Source: Mytilus galloprovincialis (Eukaryota > Mollusca > Bivalvia > Mytilida > Mytilidae). From it: a stretch of 64,000 bases of DNA. The notes beneath the pieces were generated by a model. It was not told the origin of the DNA and searched no databases. It saw only the letters and a list, made by a program, of their open reading frames with translations. The position numbers and the translations under genes are program-made. Of the stretch, positions 21,301 to 33,062 are shown one piece after another. The first letter of the stretch is position 1; each line of letters opens with the position of its first letter. The stretch spans positions 59,948,793 through 60,012,792 of the forward strand of contig NC_134840.1 in the NCBI RefSeq assembly GCF_965363235.1, read 5' to 3'.

Positions 21301-22494
21301 AAAACTAGATACCCCAATAATAATTGTGGCCAAGTTTGGTTAAATTTGGCACAGTAGTTTTAGAGGAGAAGATTTTTGTAAAAGTTAACGACAACGGACG
21401 CCAAGTGGTGAGAAAAGCTCACTTGGCCGTTCGGACCAGGTGAGCTAATAAAAACGACATATGCATCCAAACGTTTTCCTTAAGATGGTGGGGCTCTGAG
21501 TAAGCAAGTTTACTGTACAATCACTCGGAGCTTTCCTGTACAATCACTTGGAGCTTTCCTTAGCCAAATTCATTAAATACATTATATACAGTCAATCAAT
21601 ATATATGACATTGAGAAAATGCATATATTTGGCTTTGTACTGAGACAATGACTTTTAAACTTTCAGTCAGGCAATACTACATATCAGAAAAGGTACATGT
21701 AAAAATTCTTGTAGTAGCGATGGGTTTTCGATGTTTATTTAACATTTTTGATCGCTGCTCCATGACAGTTTTGATCGATTTACTCGGAGCCCACTATTTT
21801 AAGGAAAACGTTTAGATGCATATGTCGTTTTTATTAGCTCACCTGGCTTATTGGTTTATATTTACATATAGAATATTTTGATTACCAAAACTTGAAGCAT
21901 AAACGTTATTTAGTATCTATTTGAGTTCATCAAACTTTCCATTAGGCAATTTGTTATTGTTGCAAATGTAGGAGTCCCGCTTGACAGTCTCCCGAATGAC
22001 CAAAACATTACCAAACCGTACAGTTCCGTTCCCACATTTTTGAAACAGTTAAATATTTAAAATCTAACTGTTGAGATAGGAGAAATATAATAATGTACGA
22101 GATAAAGTGATGGAATATGTTTCTGTAATATTTTTTTAACGATATCTTAACAAAGTGTATCCTTCCTTTTATAGGTTTTCAGTTGCACCCTTATATGTTG
22201 GGTCATCAGGCATATACGTTTTTTGGTTGAGTTAAGCCTGCCAATTGCTATTTTACCGTGTGTTTTTCTATGTTGTGATTTTATGCTATTGTTTCAGAAA
22301 AAAAGGAGATGGTTTGGATCCATTAAAACGTTTAATTCCGCTGCAAATGTTTGCACCTGTCCTAAATAAAGGCAACAGTAGTATACCGCTGTTCAAAACT
22401 CATAAATCCATGGACAAAAAATAAAATCGGGGTAACAAACTAAAACTGAGGGAAACACATTAAATATACGAGAACAACGACACAACATTAAAAT

Positions 22495-22544
<50 letters not shown>

Positions 22545-25500
22545 CAGACTAAGCATTAGACAAAATCCTTTGAGAATAACAAATATAACATCAAAACCAA
22601 ATACATGAATTGGGGATAGATAAGTAACGTGACACGTCTTATAGTAATGTGAATTCACACTAAAAAATAAGAGATAACAAACGACACAACGGAAACACAA
22701 CGTTAAAATGTAACACACACAGAAACGAACTATAATATAACAATGGCCATATTCCTGACTTGGTACAGGACATTTTTTTTAAATGAAAAAATGGTGGGTT
22801 GAACCTGGTTTTGTGGCATGCCAAACCTCCCTCTTTTATGGCCATGTGAAATATGTCCTAAGTCAGGAATCTGATGTACAGTAGTTGTCGTTTTTTTATG
22901 TAATTTATACGTGTTTCTCGTTTCTCGTTTTTTTTTAATTTTATATAGATTAGACCGTTGGTTTTCCCGTTTGAATGGTTTTACACTAGTAATTTTGGGG
23001 CCCTTTATAGCTTGTTGTTCGGTGTGAGCCAAGGCTCCGTGTTGGAGGCCGTACATTGACCTATAATGGTTTACTTTTTTTAAATTGTTATTTGGATGGA
23101 GAGTTGTCTCATTGGCACTCACATCACATCTTCCTATATCTATAGTTGACTACATCATTTTCAGTAGAAATTTAGAAAATTTGACGTCATAAATGAGTTT
23201 TCGACCAATCACTAGTGTTCTATGTGGAAGAGAAATATTTTTCTCACACAGATCGATGAACATTATGGGACAATTGTGACAGTATAAACTAAAATAAAAA
23301 AATAAACTTAAATGTTTACCACATAAATATAGGCTTTCTTTGTATTCTCCTCTGTAGTCTAAAATCACACCTGTAAAGAGATTGATAGTTACGTTTATTT
23401 TAAAAGGTCTACGTCCAATACCCTTTCACTATAGTTATATCTTATTCTACCATATATAGTAAATTGGACAATAGTTTATCGATGTTTATATCAGAGATTG
23501 ATGCAATAAACAACATTCTTCCGGATTTTATTTTACCTAAAAATTAAAACAACTATTTTTAAATGTTAATGCGTCCGAAGCGCTTTTCTGGATTCACCTT
23601 CATCGAAAACTCTCAAAGCTGAATCATGAAATGAAAAATAATGATGTAAAAAAATAGAAACAGATTAAGAGCTTAGTAAAAAAATAATAGTCAAAATTTT
23701 CCGGGTCGAGTTGAATCCTATTTCTTTATAATTAATCTAATTGATTATAACTATGATGATTATATACATACCAGCTACTGGCGGTCCTGCAAGATATCCA
23801 ACTCCACCAATGAAAAATAAAGTACCGATTCCACTAGCAACCTTTTCAGCCCCGAGTAAATCCATACACAAAGGGCTAATCATTGTGCTCAAGCCTCCAG
23901 AGTATAATCCAAATATAACAGCAAATATAACTTGTCCTAAATATTTGTCTGAATAAAAGGGAAAGCATGCAGTTGCTAAGGCTAGTATGCCATTACATCC
24001 AAAATTTAATAACACTGGATCTAAACCATTATAACCGACTGAAAGACCTGATATAAGCCTTCCGATTGTCGATCCTATACCAACGTATACCATCAGAAAT
24101 GCAGCTGCTTCATTTGTAGTTCCCTGAATTATTGCGTAATTTATCAAATGGAGCATAAGTATAGAAAAAGCCATAATCCATAGGCAATACTGAACACAAC
24201 AACACATAAAAGTTTTATCTAAAAAAATGTCAAAATGAAGAATGTTTTGTATATCACAATTCATACAGCAATGTCGTTTAGTTGTTGCTTCTTTGCTGTA
24301 ATTCAACTTTGCTTCTCTTTTATGTTTATGTTCTAAGTCAGAAGTAAACATCAAAGCACCCATGACGATAACATTTCCTCCGAGTCCAGCCAAGAGAAGA
24401 AAAGTACCTTGAAGTCCATATTCCATGATGAGATATTGCACCAATGGACCTGTAATAAATGTGCCAATACCTGCTCCACTCATTACTATACCGATTGCAA
24501 CACCATACTTTTTGTTGAAAAAATAAACAATAACAGTTATGGCTGGAATCGTACTTAGACCAACGCCAATGCCTATAAAACATATATAAGTTTATAAGAA
24601 AACATTCTTGTAACAAGTTATATCAAAACGAAAGGAACCCATTAACTAAGAGATATCATATTGTATAATTAGGTCTTTCCACTTTTCTGTGGAAAGACCT
24701 ATTGTTTTTCTTCTGATTATTTTTTTTTTCTTCCGCCAAATTTTGTTCTTGCGATAAACATTTGTTTCGCAATATGTCGCTTAGATATTTGGTATATGAT
24801 GTCGAACAGTTTATGCACTTTTGAAATTTACCCTGCGTAACCGAATACTTTTCTTTGTAGGAGTTATCTCCCCAAACACTGTTTTTTTTTTGTGTCCACG
24901 ACTCCTTCGCAACCGTAAAAGATTACGACAAATTTATTTTATAGAATTGCTCTTTATATCCTTCGCATGATTTGTCCAATTTCAACCGAAGCAATATGAA
25001 CGCTCCATATGAGAGTTATTTCCCCTTTTGTATTTGAAATTTTGAAATGTATTTTAAACTGGAACACCATAAGTGATAGAGACCTAGGATCTTTTGATTT
25101 GAGGTCCTTGGTCCAAAAAAATGAAAAATAGGTCAAGGTCAAAGGTCAAGGTCATATTCTAATTTTTGAATTTGTCTTATTTTCACTCATTTTCATTATC
25201 TTATAAGATATGGACAAATTATTTTGTATAAATTGTTAGTTGCGACATGTGGTAACTAAATAATTTTAGTTGAAAGGGTGCGTAAACAATGAATGGGAGT
25301 TTTCGCCCCTATCATATCTTAAATTATGTGTAAAGTGATATAACTTATTAACCATACATATTAGAGACCTAGGGTCTTTTGATTTGAGATCCTCAGTTTG
25401 TGACCTTGAAATTGAGGTCAAGGTCATAGGTTAATTTGACGTTCTAGATTTTGACCTTTGCTTTAAATTCATATCTATACATCATAAAGCCATATGAACT

Positions 25501-28237
25501 GACATTTTAGACTGATTTTTTATATTTTAATATTAAAATAGATTAACTGGTGGAAAGACCTTCAATTGTTCTCTGAACAATTGGTTTTTAATTCTTTTTA
25601 TAATTATTTTTCTAAACGGAGATTAAAATAGGGGAAAACTGCAAATAATGGTACTGCCTACAAGGAAATGCTGATCAAAAGATTACAAGACAAAGTGTGA
25701 ATTGATTGGGGAAGTTGTTTTCAGATGTTTAAAAATAGAAATATTATGGTAAGATGTCAAGCAAACATGTGCATGTAGTATTAGAGAGAAATTTGAAAAT
25801 GCAAAAAAAAAAAAAAAAAACCAACACGTTATACAAATTTAATGCTTCCGAAGTGTTTTCCTTGATTTATTTTCACCAGGAATACTCAAAACCACATAGT
25901 TTTAAGCCCAATGATTTAAGAGAACCAAAACAATTGAAGAGCTATATAAATAAAAAAGAACTCAAGAAAATAGCCATGTCCATCAATGACAAACTTTGCC
26001 TGAGTTGAAAACTTAGTTTTTGTATAATTTGTCAAGAGACAAATACCAAAGGGACATTCAAACACATAAGTCAAAAATAAACTGACACCGCCATGACTTA
26101 AAAACAAGACAATCAAACAAACCACTGTACACCATTTTTGGCTTTATTTCTGTGCTAGTTGTTAGTATTCTTTTTATTTATAACCTTTGGCGACCCCACA
26201 GTTTAGATATCTATAACTAGTACGACATGACAAGTGTGCGTTACAGACGAACGTTCACCTAATTTAACACAGTTAATTGATAATTGAGTGCGCCAAGTAA
26301 TTGGTCTTACCTACGCTGTTATGAAAATGATTCTATTAGGCAATTTATGCTTACTTACCAGCAACACATCCATACGTTACAAGTAAATAGTTGAGATTGA
26401 CAGCAGCAAAAAAACTCAGTCCAAATCCGACCAATATTACAACTCCTCCAAACATCACGGCCACTCGACAGCTGAATGCATTTATTACGATGCTGGAAAA
26501 AGGACCTGTATACAATTAAATCAAGTTATAACGAATTTCTATGGGGCAAATTCATAAATGATAAATTACGCCTTTTTTGAAGTAGAAAAGTCTTCGTTTT
26601 TTTCAACTAACCTTTAGAATAAATGAAAAGGTAAAAGGAGTAGGTCCGATAAGGGCCGATTTTGGCCTCAAATTTCAGGTTCATCTGACGAAATATTTTT
26701 GACACTTTTTAAACACTTAAATTTCTATTTCAGTTGATTCAATTAGTTTATGTGAAAGATTTTAACTGATTTAGTCATTAAATACGCTCCGATTCAAGCT
26801 TAAATATGAATCATCTATCAATTATACCAAAAATGCCACTTTTCAGATAGTTTTTGTCAAAGATAAAAGTGACCGCATCCGTGTTCATCATCAACCCTTA
26901 TATATGTTGTGTATTATCCTCAACCTTATATTATGTGTTATGATCAAATACAACTTACATTTCAATATCAAGAATGAACACAAATGCGGCCACTTTCATT
27001 TAAGACGGAAACCGTCTAAAATTTAACTTATATGCTAAAATTGTGAAGATTTCAGTAATTTATTTAGACTTAATGATGCTAGTACCCGATATATGTGCAT
27101 TGTATTGTTAAAAAAAGCCCATGTTTATGTAGCAGAAGCATTCTGCTTTCCAATAAATAACTAAAAGAGGGACTAAAGATACCAAAGAGACAGTTAAACT
27201 CACAAATCGAAAACAAACTGACAACGCCTGGCTAAAAATGAAAGAAGACAAACAGACAACCAATAGAACACAGAACACAACACAGAAAAACAAAGAATAA
27301 TCAACACGAACCCCACCGAAAACTAGGGGTGATTTCATGTTCTCCGGAAGGGTAAGCAGATCCTGCTCCACATGTGGCACCCGTCGTGTTGCTTATGTTA
27401 TAACAAATCCGGTAAATAGTCTAATTCGGTAGGTCACATTCAAGAAAGGGAAGGGGAATGTAGTTACGACGTAAGGAACATATCCGATATAATTTGTGAA
27501 ACGGTTATTCCATAACGGTCAACCAACTCTTGATGGCGTCCGTAAAATTTACGAAGGGATGATTTCAACTTCACCAAAGTTTACATTTTAACAATTTTTT
27601 AAAACTGCTATAATTTGGGGCCAAAAAGCGGTCTTACTGGACCTACTCCTTTGTACTAATTGTAGTCGATTTCAAATCAATAGAGGTATATACTTTATAT
27701 ACTCCAGCAAGGTTAAAAGGAAGACCCAATTGAATTTATCAAACTGCAAAAAGCAAAAGTAAACGGTCACTTTCAAATAATGTTATTGAGCTACAACTAA
27801 GGTTACAACTCTTTCAAGAAAATTGACCATATATGGATTTGCACAAAAAGAGTCATATTTTTAAAACTTTTTTTCAAGATCGTATTTAAAGAAAAATATA
27901 CAAGAAGCAATTTTGAGTAAGAAAGTCGTATGATTTGGTTGCTTTGTTTGGTTCAAGTTTTGTTTGCTTGCTTGCTAGTGCATTTGTTCGTTTTTGATAA
28001 GTTTATTATTGCTTTAACAATACCTGCAAATGAGTAAAGACAGCTGTATATTGATCCAATCAATGATGTGTAGGCGTTGTCTTCTTCAAATTTCTCCAGA
28101 AGGGCGACATGTAGGACTCCAGTGGCATAAAGGAGTATTGCGTTAATCATAATGGTTCCCGTTGCAGCAATCATAATTACCCAAGCCCAACCCTGATCCA
28201 AATCTTTGTTCCGCTGATCGCTGTATTTCTGAATCAT
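18046..28237 (-). CDS. gene B: SLC16/monocarboxylate-transporter-like protein (5 coding exons, 495 aa)
   Basis: Exons in transcript order: 28237-28024, 26505-26359, 24572-23772, 23370-23320, 18320-18046. Each has GT-AG borders and phase-1 introns, exactly as in gene A; exon lengths 214, 147 and 51 nt are identical to gene A, and exon 3 is one codon shorter. The protein shows DQGWAW in TM1, YFFNKKYG then SGAGIG near TM5, IGR in TM8, GPPVAG near the end of exon 3 and CLFLLSAIF as last membrane segment, so it is a full-length transporter of the same family. The C-tail is about 40 residues shorter than in gene A and unrelated in sequence. Known for the family: membrane carriers of monocarboxylates and other small solutes. 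The substrate here cannot be read from sequence. Confidence 0.9.
18673..19162. mobile_element. ~490-bp MITE-like element in a TA run
   Basis: The ends 'atatatgttgtgtacaag' and 'cttgtacacaacatatat' are inverted. Subterminal palindromes containing 'caaattataatttg' lie inside both ends. It sits in (TA)n, so a TA target duplication cannot be told apart from the flank. No transposase. Located in gene B intron 4. Confidence 0.72.
20033..22037. repeat. asymmetric 2-kb palindrome enclosing an alpha repeat
   Basis: Outer arms 20033-20223 and 21849-22037 are inverted copies. Inner arms 21443-21504 and 21777-21846 continue the same pairing. In the left arm a 1.2-kb alpha repeat (20230-21447) lies between outer and inner parts; in the right arm only about 11 bp of its end (agctcacctgg) remain at that point. 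The structure therefore arose by inverted duplication plus loss of most of the element from one arm, or an equivalent event. Confidence 0.82.
20230..21447 (+). mobile_element. tandem-core repeat family alpha, copy 1
   Basis: Begins 'gaggctct' with a gapped palindrome and 'gtcgctcacct'; ends 'ccaggtgagcta'. The core is two ~500-bp units (the 'agaggagaagattttt' marker lies at 20862 and 21362), each with 'gggcaataactcc' and a palindromic 'tgaccattttggtca'. No open frame of note. Copies also at 40837-42103, 61491-63354 and from 63360. Possibly a non-autonomous Helitron-like or fold-back element; class not proven. Confidence 0.85.
22365..22740 (-). repeat. dispersed repeat R1, copy 2, with (CA)n insert
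   Basis: Reverse-oriented relative of 10798-11149. Contains a (CA)n microsatellite at 22499-22540 where the other copy has only 'gtgtgtgtta'-like bases. Confidence 0.75.
22880..23145 (+). repeat. dispersed repeat R3, copy 1 (copy 2 at 55085-55290)
   Basis: From 'atagattagacc' to 'cacatcttcctatatcta', with 'ggttttacactagtaatt' and 'ggccctttatagcttg' shared with 55085-55290. Class unknown; the 3' end is the constant part in both. Confidence 0.78.
23320..23370 (-). CDS. gene B coding exon 4 (51-nt micro-exon)
   Basis: Encodes VILDYRGEYKESLYLC between TTACAG and GTAAAC, phase 1 on both sides. Counterpart of gene A 14542-14592; the two support each other. The downstream intron is ~5 kb and packed with repeats. 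Confidence 0.87.
23772..24572 (-). CDS. gene B coding exon 3 (main transporter exon, 801 nt)
   Basis: Begins after TTTATAG with IGVGLSTIPAITVIVYFF, continues through SGAGIGTFITGPLVQ, a basic cytosolic loop (HKHKREAKLNY), IGRLISGLSVG and ends GVGYLAGPPVAG before GTATGT. The true exon starts upstream of the first in-exon methionine. Confidence 0.93.
24672..25588. mobile_element. dispersed element with terminal hairpins in gene B intron 2
   Basis: Starts with the palindrome 'aggtctttccac' ... 'gtggaaagacct' and ends with 'ggtggaaagacctt' followed by a second hairpin 'caattgttctctgaacaattg'-type. The inside holds repeated 'ggtcaaggtca' and 'agagacctagg' motifs ~280-300 bp apart, so it again combines end hairpins with a tandem core. 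Confidence 0.7.
26190..26310. repeat. half copy of the 46851-47295 palindrome family
   Basis: 'aacctttggcgaccccac' and 'acgaacgttcaccta' match the right arm of the palindrome at 46851-47295. The second arm is absent. Confidence 0.6.
26359..26505 (-). CDS. gene B coding exon 2 (147 nt)
   Basis: Between TATACAG and GTAAGT. Encodes PFSSIVINAFSCRVAMFGG and the following helix, aligning without gaps to gene A exon 2 (SCR motif conserved). Confidence 0.92.
26634..27652. mobile_element. ~1-kb DNA element with terminal inverted repeats
   Basis: The left end 'aaaggagtaggtcc' and following ~30 bp pair imperfectly with the right end, whose outermost bases are the exact complement. GTA flanks both sides, consistent with a 3-bp target duplication. 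A dispersed repeat R2 copy lies inside (about 27125-27330). No transposase seen. In gene B intron 1. Confidence 0.7.
28024..28237 (-). CDS. gene B coding exon 1 (residues 1-72)
   Basis: MIQKYSDQRNKDLDQGWAW start; ends TTTGCAG before GTATTG. Same length as gene A exon 1. The ATG at 28237 is the first in frame and matches the position of gene A's start. Confidence 0.92.
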
Positions 28238-29696
28238 TTTGTCTCACTACGGAGCTTTCTGACTGGTATTATTTGGATCGATTATCATTCTATAATAAGA
28301 AAACGTCAAACCTCGTCAGCGGTGATTGACCTGTTTGAAAGAAGTCTAAACCCATCTATTGTAGCGGTTATCCCTTTATCGACACTGTCTGTAAAATTTC
28401 TGTATTCTTGTCTCTCATTTTTTCAAATGTGCTTTGTCTACATGCCCTTTTGTGTTTCTCTGTTACACATTTGTTTGTTTTATAGTGATTAAGATAATAG
28501 TACAATGTTGACTGATGTACCCCTATTTTCTGACATGTTTACATGTCTGTTTGTTTTGTTCATAAATCGGTGTCTATATGATGGAATTGTCATACAATTT
28601 AGGGGTTTAGCTAGCTATAAAATTTGGTTTTATCCACCATTTTCTATTTAAGAAAATGTTTGTACCAAGTCAGATATATGACAGTTGTTATCCATTCGTT
28701 TGATGCGTTTGAGCTTTTGATAATGCCATTTGATTACGGATTGTCTGTTTTGAGTTCGGTAGGTTTTTTTATTTTTATTTTTACCACAAACCTTCTTTTG
28801 TTAATTTAAGATAGGAAAATGAATAGTGCATCTGTGTCGGCTTTAATTAAACTTTAAAGTTTAACCTAATATTTTTATTTAGGTTATATCTCTCAGATAG
28901 ACAAAAATCTATAAGAGGTCGGTGGCATATATGTCGATCGTATACCAAACACACTTATGTGCGGATGATTTTCTACGAGTTCTATCGAAAATGATTTTCT
29001 ACTTGTGATTATTGCGGACAAAACATGTAGGCTATCGAACGTACAGACAAAATAAATAATTGAATAATTTCAAAGATTCGAAGATTGAAACAAATATTGT
29101 CCTTCTACATTGGTTTTTAGTTAATTGTTACGAATCATTTACCAATAGCACAACGACTTACTTACGCATTTTGTGCTGTCTTAGCATTAATGATATCATA
29201 ACTACATTCATATATATGGCATGTTTTCTGTTGTTTAAAAACTTAAAATATTCAAATTTCCCTACAAATGATTAAACTTTTGCTTAAATGATAATGAGTG
29301 AAAAACTTACCGATCAAATTATCTAACACTGTAAAACCAGTTCATTGTCCTTTGTCAAATCTGAGGTTAAAAATTGAGGTCAGAAATCAAAGGCTTACGA
29401 ACTAGAGAACAAGATGAAAGTAATAAATGACTTATTAAATATTCTAAACTAGAAATTACCAGAATTATCATATTTCAGTTGTATAAAGAAATGTTTAATA
29501 GTCCTATCTCGTTTAACTTTGATATATATTCAACAACGATTGATTTATTATCTTATCAGTTATGCAAGTGGTCAGATGTTCAAACAACCGTGTACATGTA
29601 TAAGTTTTAGTATTTTCATATGTATGTGGCGACAGTAGGGTAGAACTATTATAATTTTATAGTTAATGATTTGGATTGAAATCTCAATTGATTCTA
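28238..29696. other. upstream flank of gene B, nothing recognised
   Basis: Must contain the gene B promoter and any 5' UTR, but I cannot place either. No exon or RNA gene supported. Confidence 0.5.
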
Positions 29697-29998
29697 AGTT
29701 TCGAGGGTATCACCAGCCCAGTAGTCAGCACTTCTGTGTTGACATGAATATCAATTATATTGTCATTTTAATAAATTTCCTGTTGAAAAAACTAAGGATT
29801 TTTATATCCTAGGAATAGATTACCTTAGCCGTATTTGGCACATTTTTTTTTTTGAATTTCGGGTCCTCAAAGCTCTTCAATTTTGTACTTGTTTGGCTTT
29901 AAAACTGTTTTGATCCGAGCGTCACTGATGAGTCTTATGCAGCCGAAACACGTGTCTGGCGTATTAAATTATAATAGTGGTACCTTTGATAACTATTT
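29697..29998 (+). mobile_element. hammerhead repeat unit, single partial copy
   Basis: Starts 'gagggtatcaccagccc' and ends 'ggtacctttgataact'. These landmarks also occur (as complement) in the units at 2466-3303 and 32685-33062, so the element is the same superfamily in plus orientation. It contains the hammerhead at 29919. Confidence 0.75.
29919..29962 (+). ncRNA. hammerhead ribozyme, intact core
   Basis: Stem I GCGUCA/UGGCGU with two wobble pairs, CUGAUGA at 29925-29931, stem II GUCU/AGCC (one mismatch), GAAA 29945-29948, stem III ACACGUGU and cleavage C29956, a GUC site. Compared with the ACGCGCGU stem III of related copies, two bases have changed together and kept self-complementarity. 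Confidence 0.82.
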
Positions 29999-30360
29999 GA
30001 TCATCAAATTGATATCTTTTAACTGCTTTTGTATGGAAATATGCTGTACTATCTTTTTCTATTCATGTAAAAACTTTATAGACAAAACACATAGGCAAAA
30101 ATGAATCACAAGAATACAAAAAAAAATCCTTACGCACAATAACGCAATGGAGGCATGAATGAATAAGGAGCCACGACAAAAAGGATACTAAACAAAAAAG
30201 ATTAAAAATATATAAGGACAAATTAAAAGAAAACTATCACATTTAATGAAGATGACAAACAACGTCAGTACCTAGAATGTAGAGGGAAATTGATTATTCG
30301 TCTTTTGACATATATTCTGATACTGAGATGACCGTTTATCAAAAATTTGAGGTACAAGTC

Positions 30361-30950
30361 TTAAAATGAGACCGGGGTAAGTGTGTCTATTGTTTCTTTA
30401 ATTTCTAGTTCTGGAGGATACATTAATGGATCAGAAAGGTTTGGATTGAAAATAGACAGAAAATCATCAATATATCTGAATGTGAAATTAAATGATCTTG
30501 CTTCTTTGATCTTGCTTCTTTGATCTTCTTGTTTTTGACATATGTCTGAAGGAACACCGACATACATGAAAATAAGACGAGTTTAGCAAGGGGAGGAGCA
30601 CAGTCCGTTCCCATCGGAATGTCGACAATTTGTTGAAAAAGTTGTCAATATGAAACTCCAGCATACTGATCACTTGTTCCTCAATTTAGGATGTATTAAT
30701 TTTTTGTTCACTATTAACAAAATATGACGTATGGTATTCCAAAGCAATAGATTCATAGCGTATTCTACCATTTGTATATTGGAAGAATATTGAATTATTT
30801 CTGTCGTTTGATTTTTCAATCTGACATCAGGAATGGTGGTATGAAGGGTTGAACAATCAATAGTTTTGATAGAATTTGTATCAAAGAAAAACGCGGGTGA
30901 ACAGTTTCACAGTATTTCTGTATATCCATCGAATCAAAATCTCAAAAATA
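30361..30950 (-). pseudogene. Penelope-like element reverse transcriptase remnant
   Basis: Read on the minus strand in several frames: a block like CSTLHTTIPDV, then RWERT and MGTDCAPPLAKL, then FNFTFRYIDDFLSIF and MYPPELEIKET. These are the conserved order and wording of Penelope-like reverse transcriptases (GTDCAP block, YIDD catalytic box). Frameshifts and stops divide it into at least four pieces and neither end of the element is present, so it is dead. Penelope-like elements are known to carry hammerhead motifs, but none is attached to this fragment. Confidence 0.85.
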
Positions 30951-31184
30951 ACAGTAACGATAATTATTTGACACCTCTGGCGATAAGGATATTTTGACGA
31001 ATCGCGGTAAAATTTAACCAATTTGACTTGATGCTAACGGTAGCCGAAAATGACAGTTAATTTAAGATGCCCTTAAATGAACTGTCATGTCATTTTCGGC
31101 TACCGTCTTAATAGTATATATGTATGTATGTATATATATTTATCAATTTCAGATATAATTTTTAAAAACTCAAGATATTACATA

Positions 31185-31450
31185 AACAAAGGCAACAGTA
31201 GTATACTATTGTTCGAAAGTCATAAATCGGTTGAGACAAAAACAAATCCATGTTATAAACTAAATCCGAGGGAAACCCATCAACTATAAAAGGAAAAAAC
31301 GAAACCACAAACACTGAGGTAAACAAAACACAAACGACAATGCAACACACACAGAAACGAACTATAAGATAACAACTGCCATTTTCCTGACTTGGTACAG
31401 GACATTTTAAGAAAAAAATGATGGGTTGAACCTGGTTTTGTGGCTAGCAA
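31185..31450 (-). repeat. dispersed repeat R1, partial copy 3
   Basis: 'ggcaacagtagtatac' and 'cctgacttggtacaggac' match the 22365-22800 copy. The rest is diverged. Confidence 0.65.
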
Positions 31451-32684
31451 AACCTCGCACTTATAAACAGATTTGTGTAAATCATGAAAATAGATAAAGC
31501 AAAGCAATATATAAGAATACCAATTAATTAGATAAAATATTGTGACGCATGCTGTACTTTTAAACAAGGTCACATTTACAGGTAAATAATCCCTTACTAA
31601 CGATGACCTAGAATCGTCAATTATTAATAGTTTTAAACTATATTTTTAATTTTGCACATTGTCACTAATTTTGGATTTATTTTAGAATAATACCGATTCT
31701 GGACGGCGGTTTATATTATAACATTTGATAAATAGTTATTTAAAAAGTAAATATTTTATGAAATGAAGAAAGAAAAAATTGTTCTTTAAACTTAACTTTT
31801 TTCGATTCGTTCGTTCCAAAGTAGTATATAACAATTTCTATCATGGACCTGACTAGTATTTGTGTGTCTTGCACAGCCTTTTGATTATTGTATATCAACT
31901 TAGCACTTACGTGTATAGTACAATATTTCCTTTGTTAAAATAGATCATTCCTACACATAAGTCGGCGATTCAACAGCCATAATTAATGCACTCGCTTTAA
32001 TATATTATACTTTGTACAATCGTATGCAAATATTTAAATACGTAAATATAAGGTGTTAACAATTCATGAATAAGTATCGTATTGCTCCCTTTTCATTGAT
32101 ATTGACCTTTGTCTCGCGTATCTATTCAATGAAAGCAAAACTCATTAATATGGCACAGACAATTTGACTTCTCAATTGGGGATTGGGGCTAGAATTTTAT
32201 ATCAAGCAATATTTTTCATTACGTGCAAACCAAGCAAGAATATTTTTTTTTCAGTCAATCTGAAGCAAGTACTTTTTATCAATATTCGTGAGGTACCAGG
32301 TACTTTTTTTCCACATGCATATTTGTGTAACAACCCATTTACCTTAAGGCGCGTATGAAGTATGGATATAAAACTACGTGCTGAGGTACAAAATTATGAA
32401 GGTTTTTATTTCTGTACAAACATAGTGTGGTTGTATAAAGAAATCACCCTGTCTCTCTGTATGTCTGTCTGTCAAAAGATCGTGTAAGGGCAACTCCTCT
32501 CAATTGCCTGAACGGATTTCATTGATACTGCACACAAGTGAAACGCATAATATATAAAGAAATTTGGTTACAGTCAAATTGTTAAAATGGAAGATTTGGG
32601 GATTTTTCACGAGTTGGAAGGCGATTGGATGGATATCACCTTTGTGAACTTGCTCACAGTACCTTTAGTTTCACTCTATGTTCA

Positions 32685-33062
32685 ATAGTTATCAAAGGTA
32701 CCAGGATTATAATTTAGTACGCCAGAGGCGCGTTTCGTCTACATAAGACTCATCAGTGACGCTCATATCTAAATATTTATAAAGCCAAACAAGTACGAAG
32801 TTGAAGAGCATTGAGTATCCAAAATTCCAAAAAGTTGTGCCAAATACAGTTAAGGTAATCTATGCCTGGGATAAGAAAATCCTTAGTTTTTCGAAAAATT
32901 CAAAGTTTTGTAAACAGGAAATTTATAAAAATGACCTCATTATTGATATTCATGTCAACACCGAAGTGTTGACTACTGGACTGGTGGTACCCTCGGGGAT
33001 GAAACGTCGCAGTGACATCGACCTAGTAGTGTAAATAGTTATCAAAGGTACCAGGATTATAA
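32685..33062 (-). mobile_element. hammerhead repeat: one 350-bp unit plus 28 bp of the next
   Basis: 'atagttatcaaaggtacc' occurs at the left end (32686) and exactly 350 bp later (33036), so the element is a full 350-bp unit followed by the start of a second, the signature of a locus derived from a tandem or circular template. The unit length equals that of the 2466 array although the sequences are strongly diverged. Confidence 0.82.
32719..32762 (-). ncRNA. hammerhead ribozyme, one stem III mismatch
   Basis: Minus strand: GCGUCA/UGGCGU stem I, CUGAUGA, GUCU/AGAC stem II, GAAA, stem III ACGCGCCU with a C-C mismatch, then C at the cleavage site. Core complete. Confidence 0.8.
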
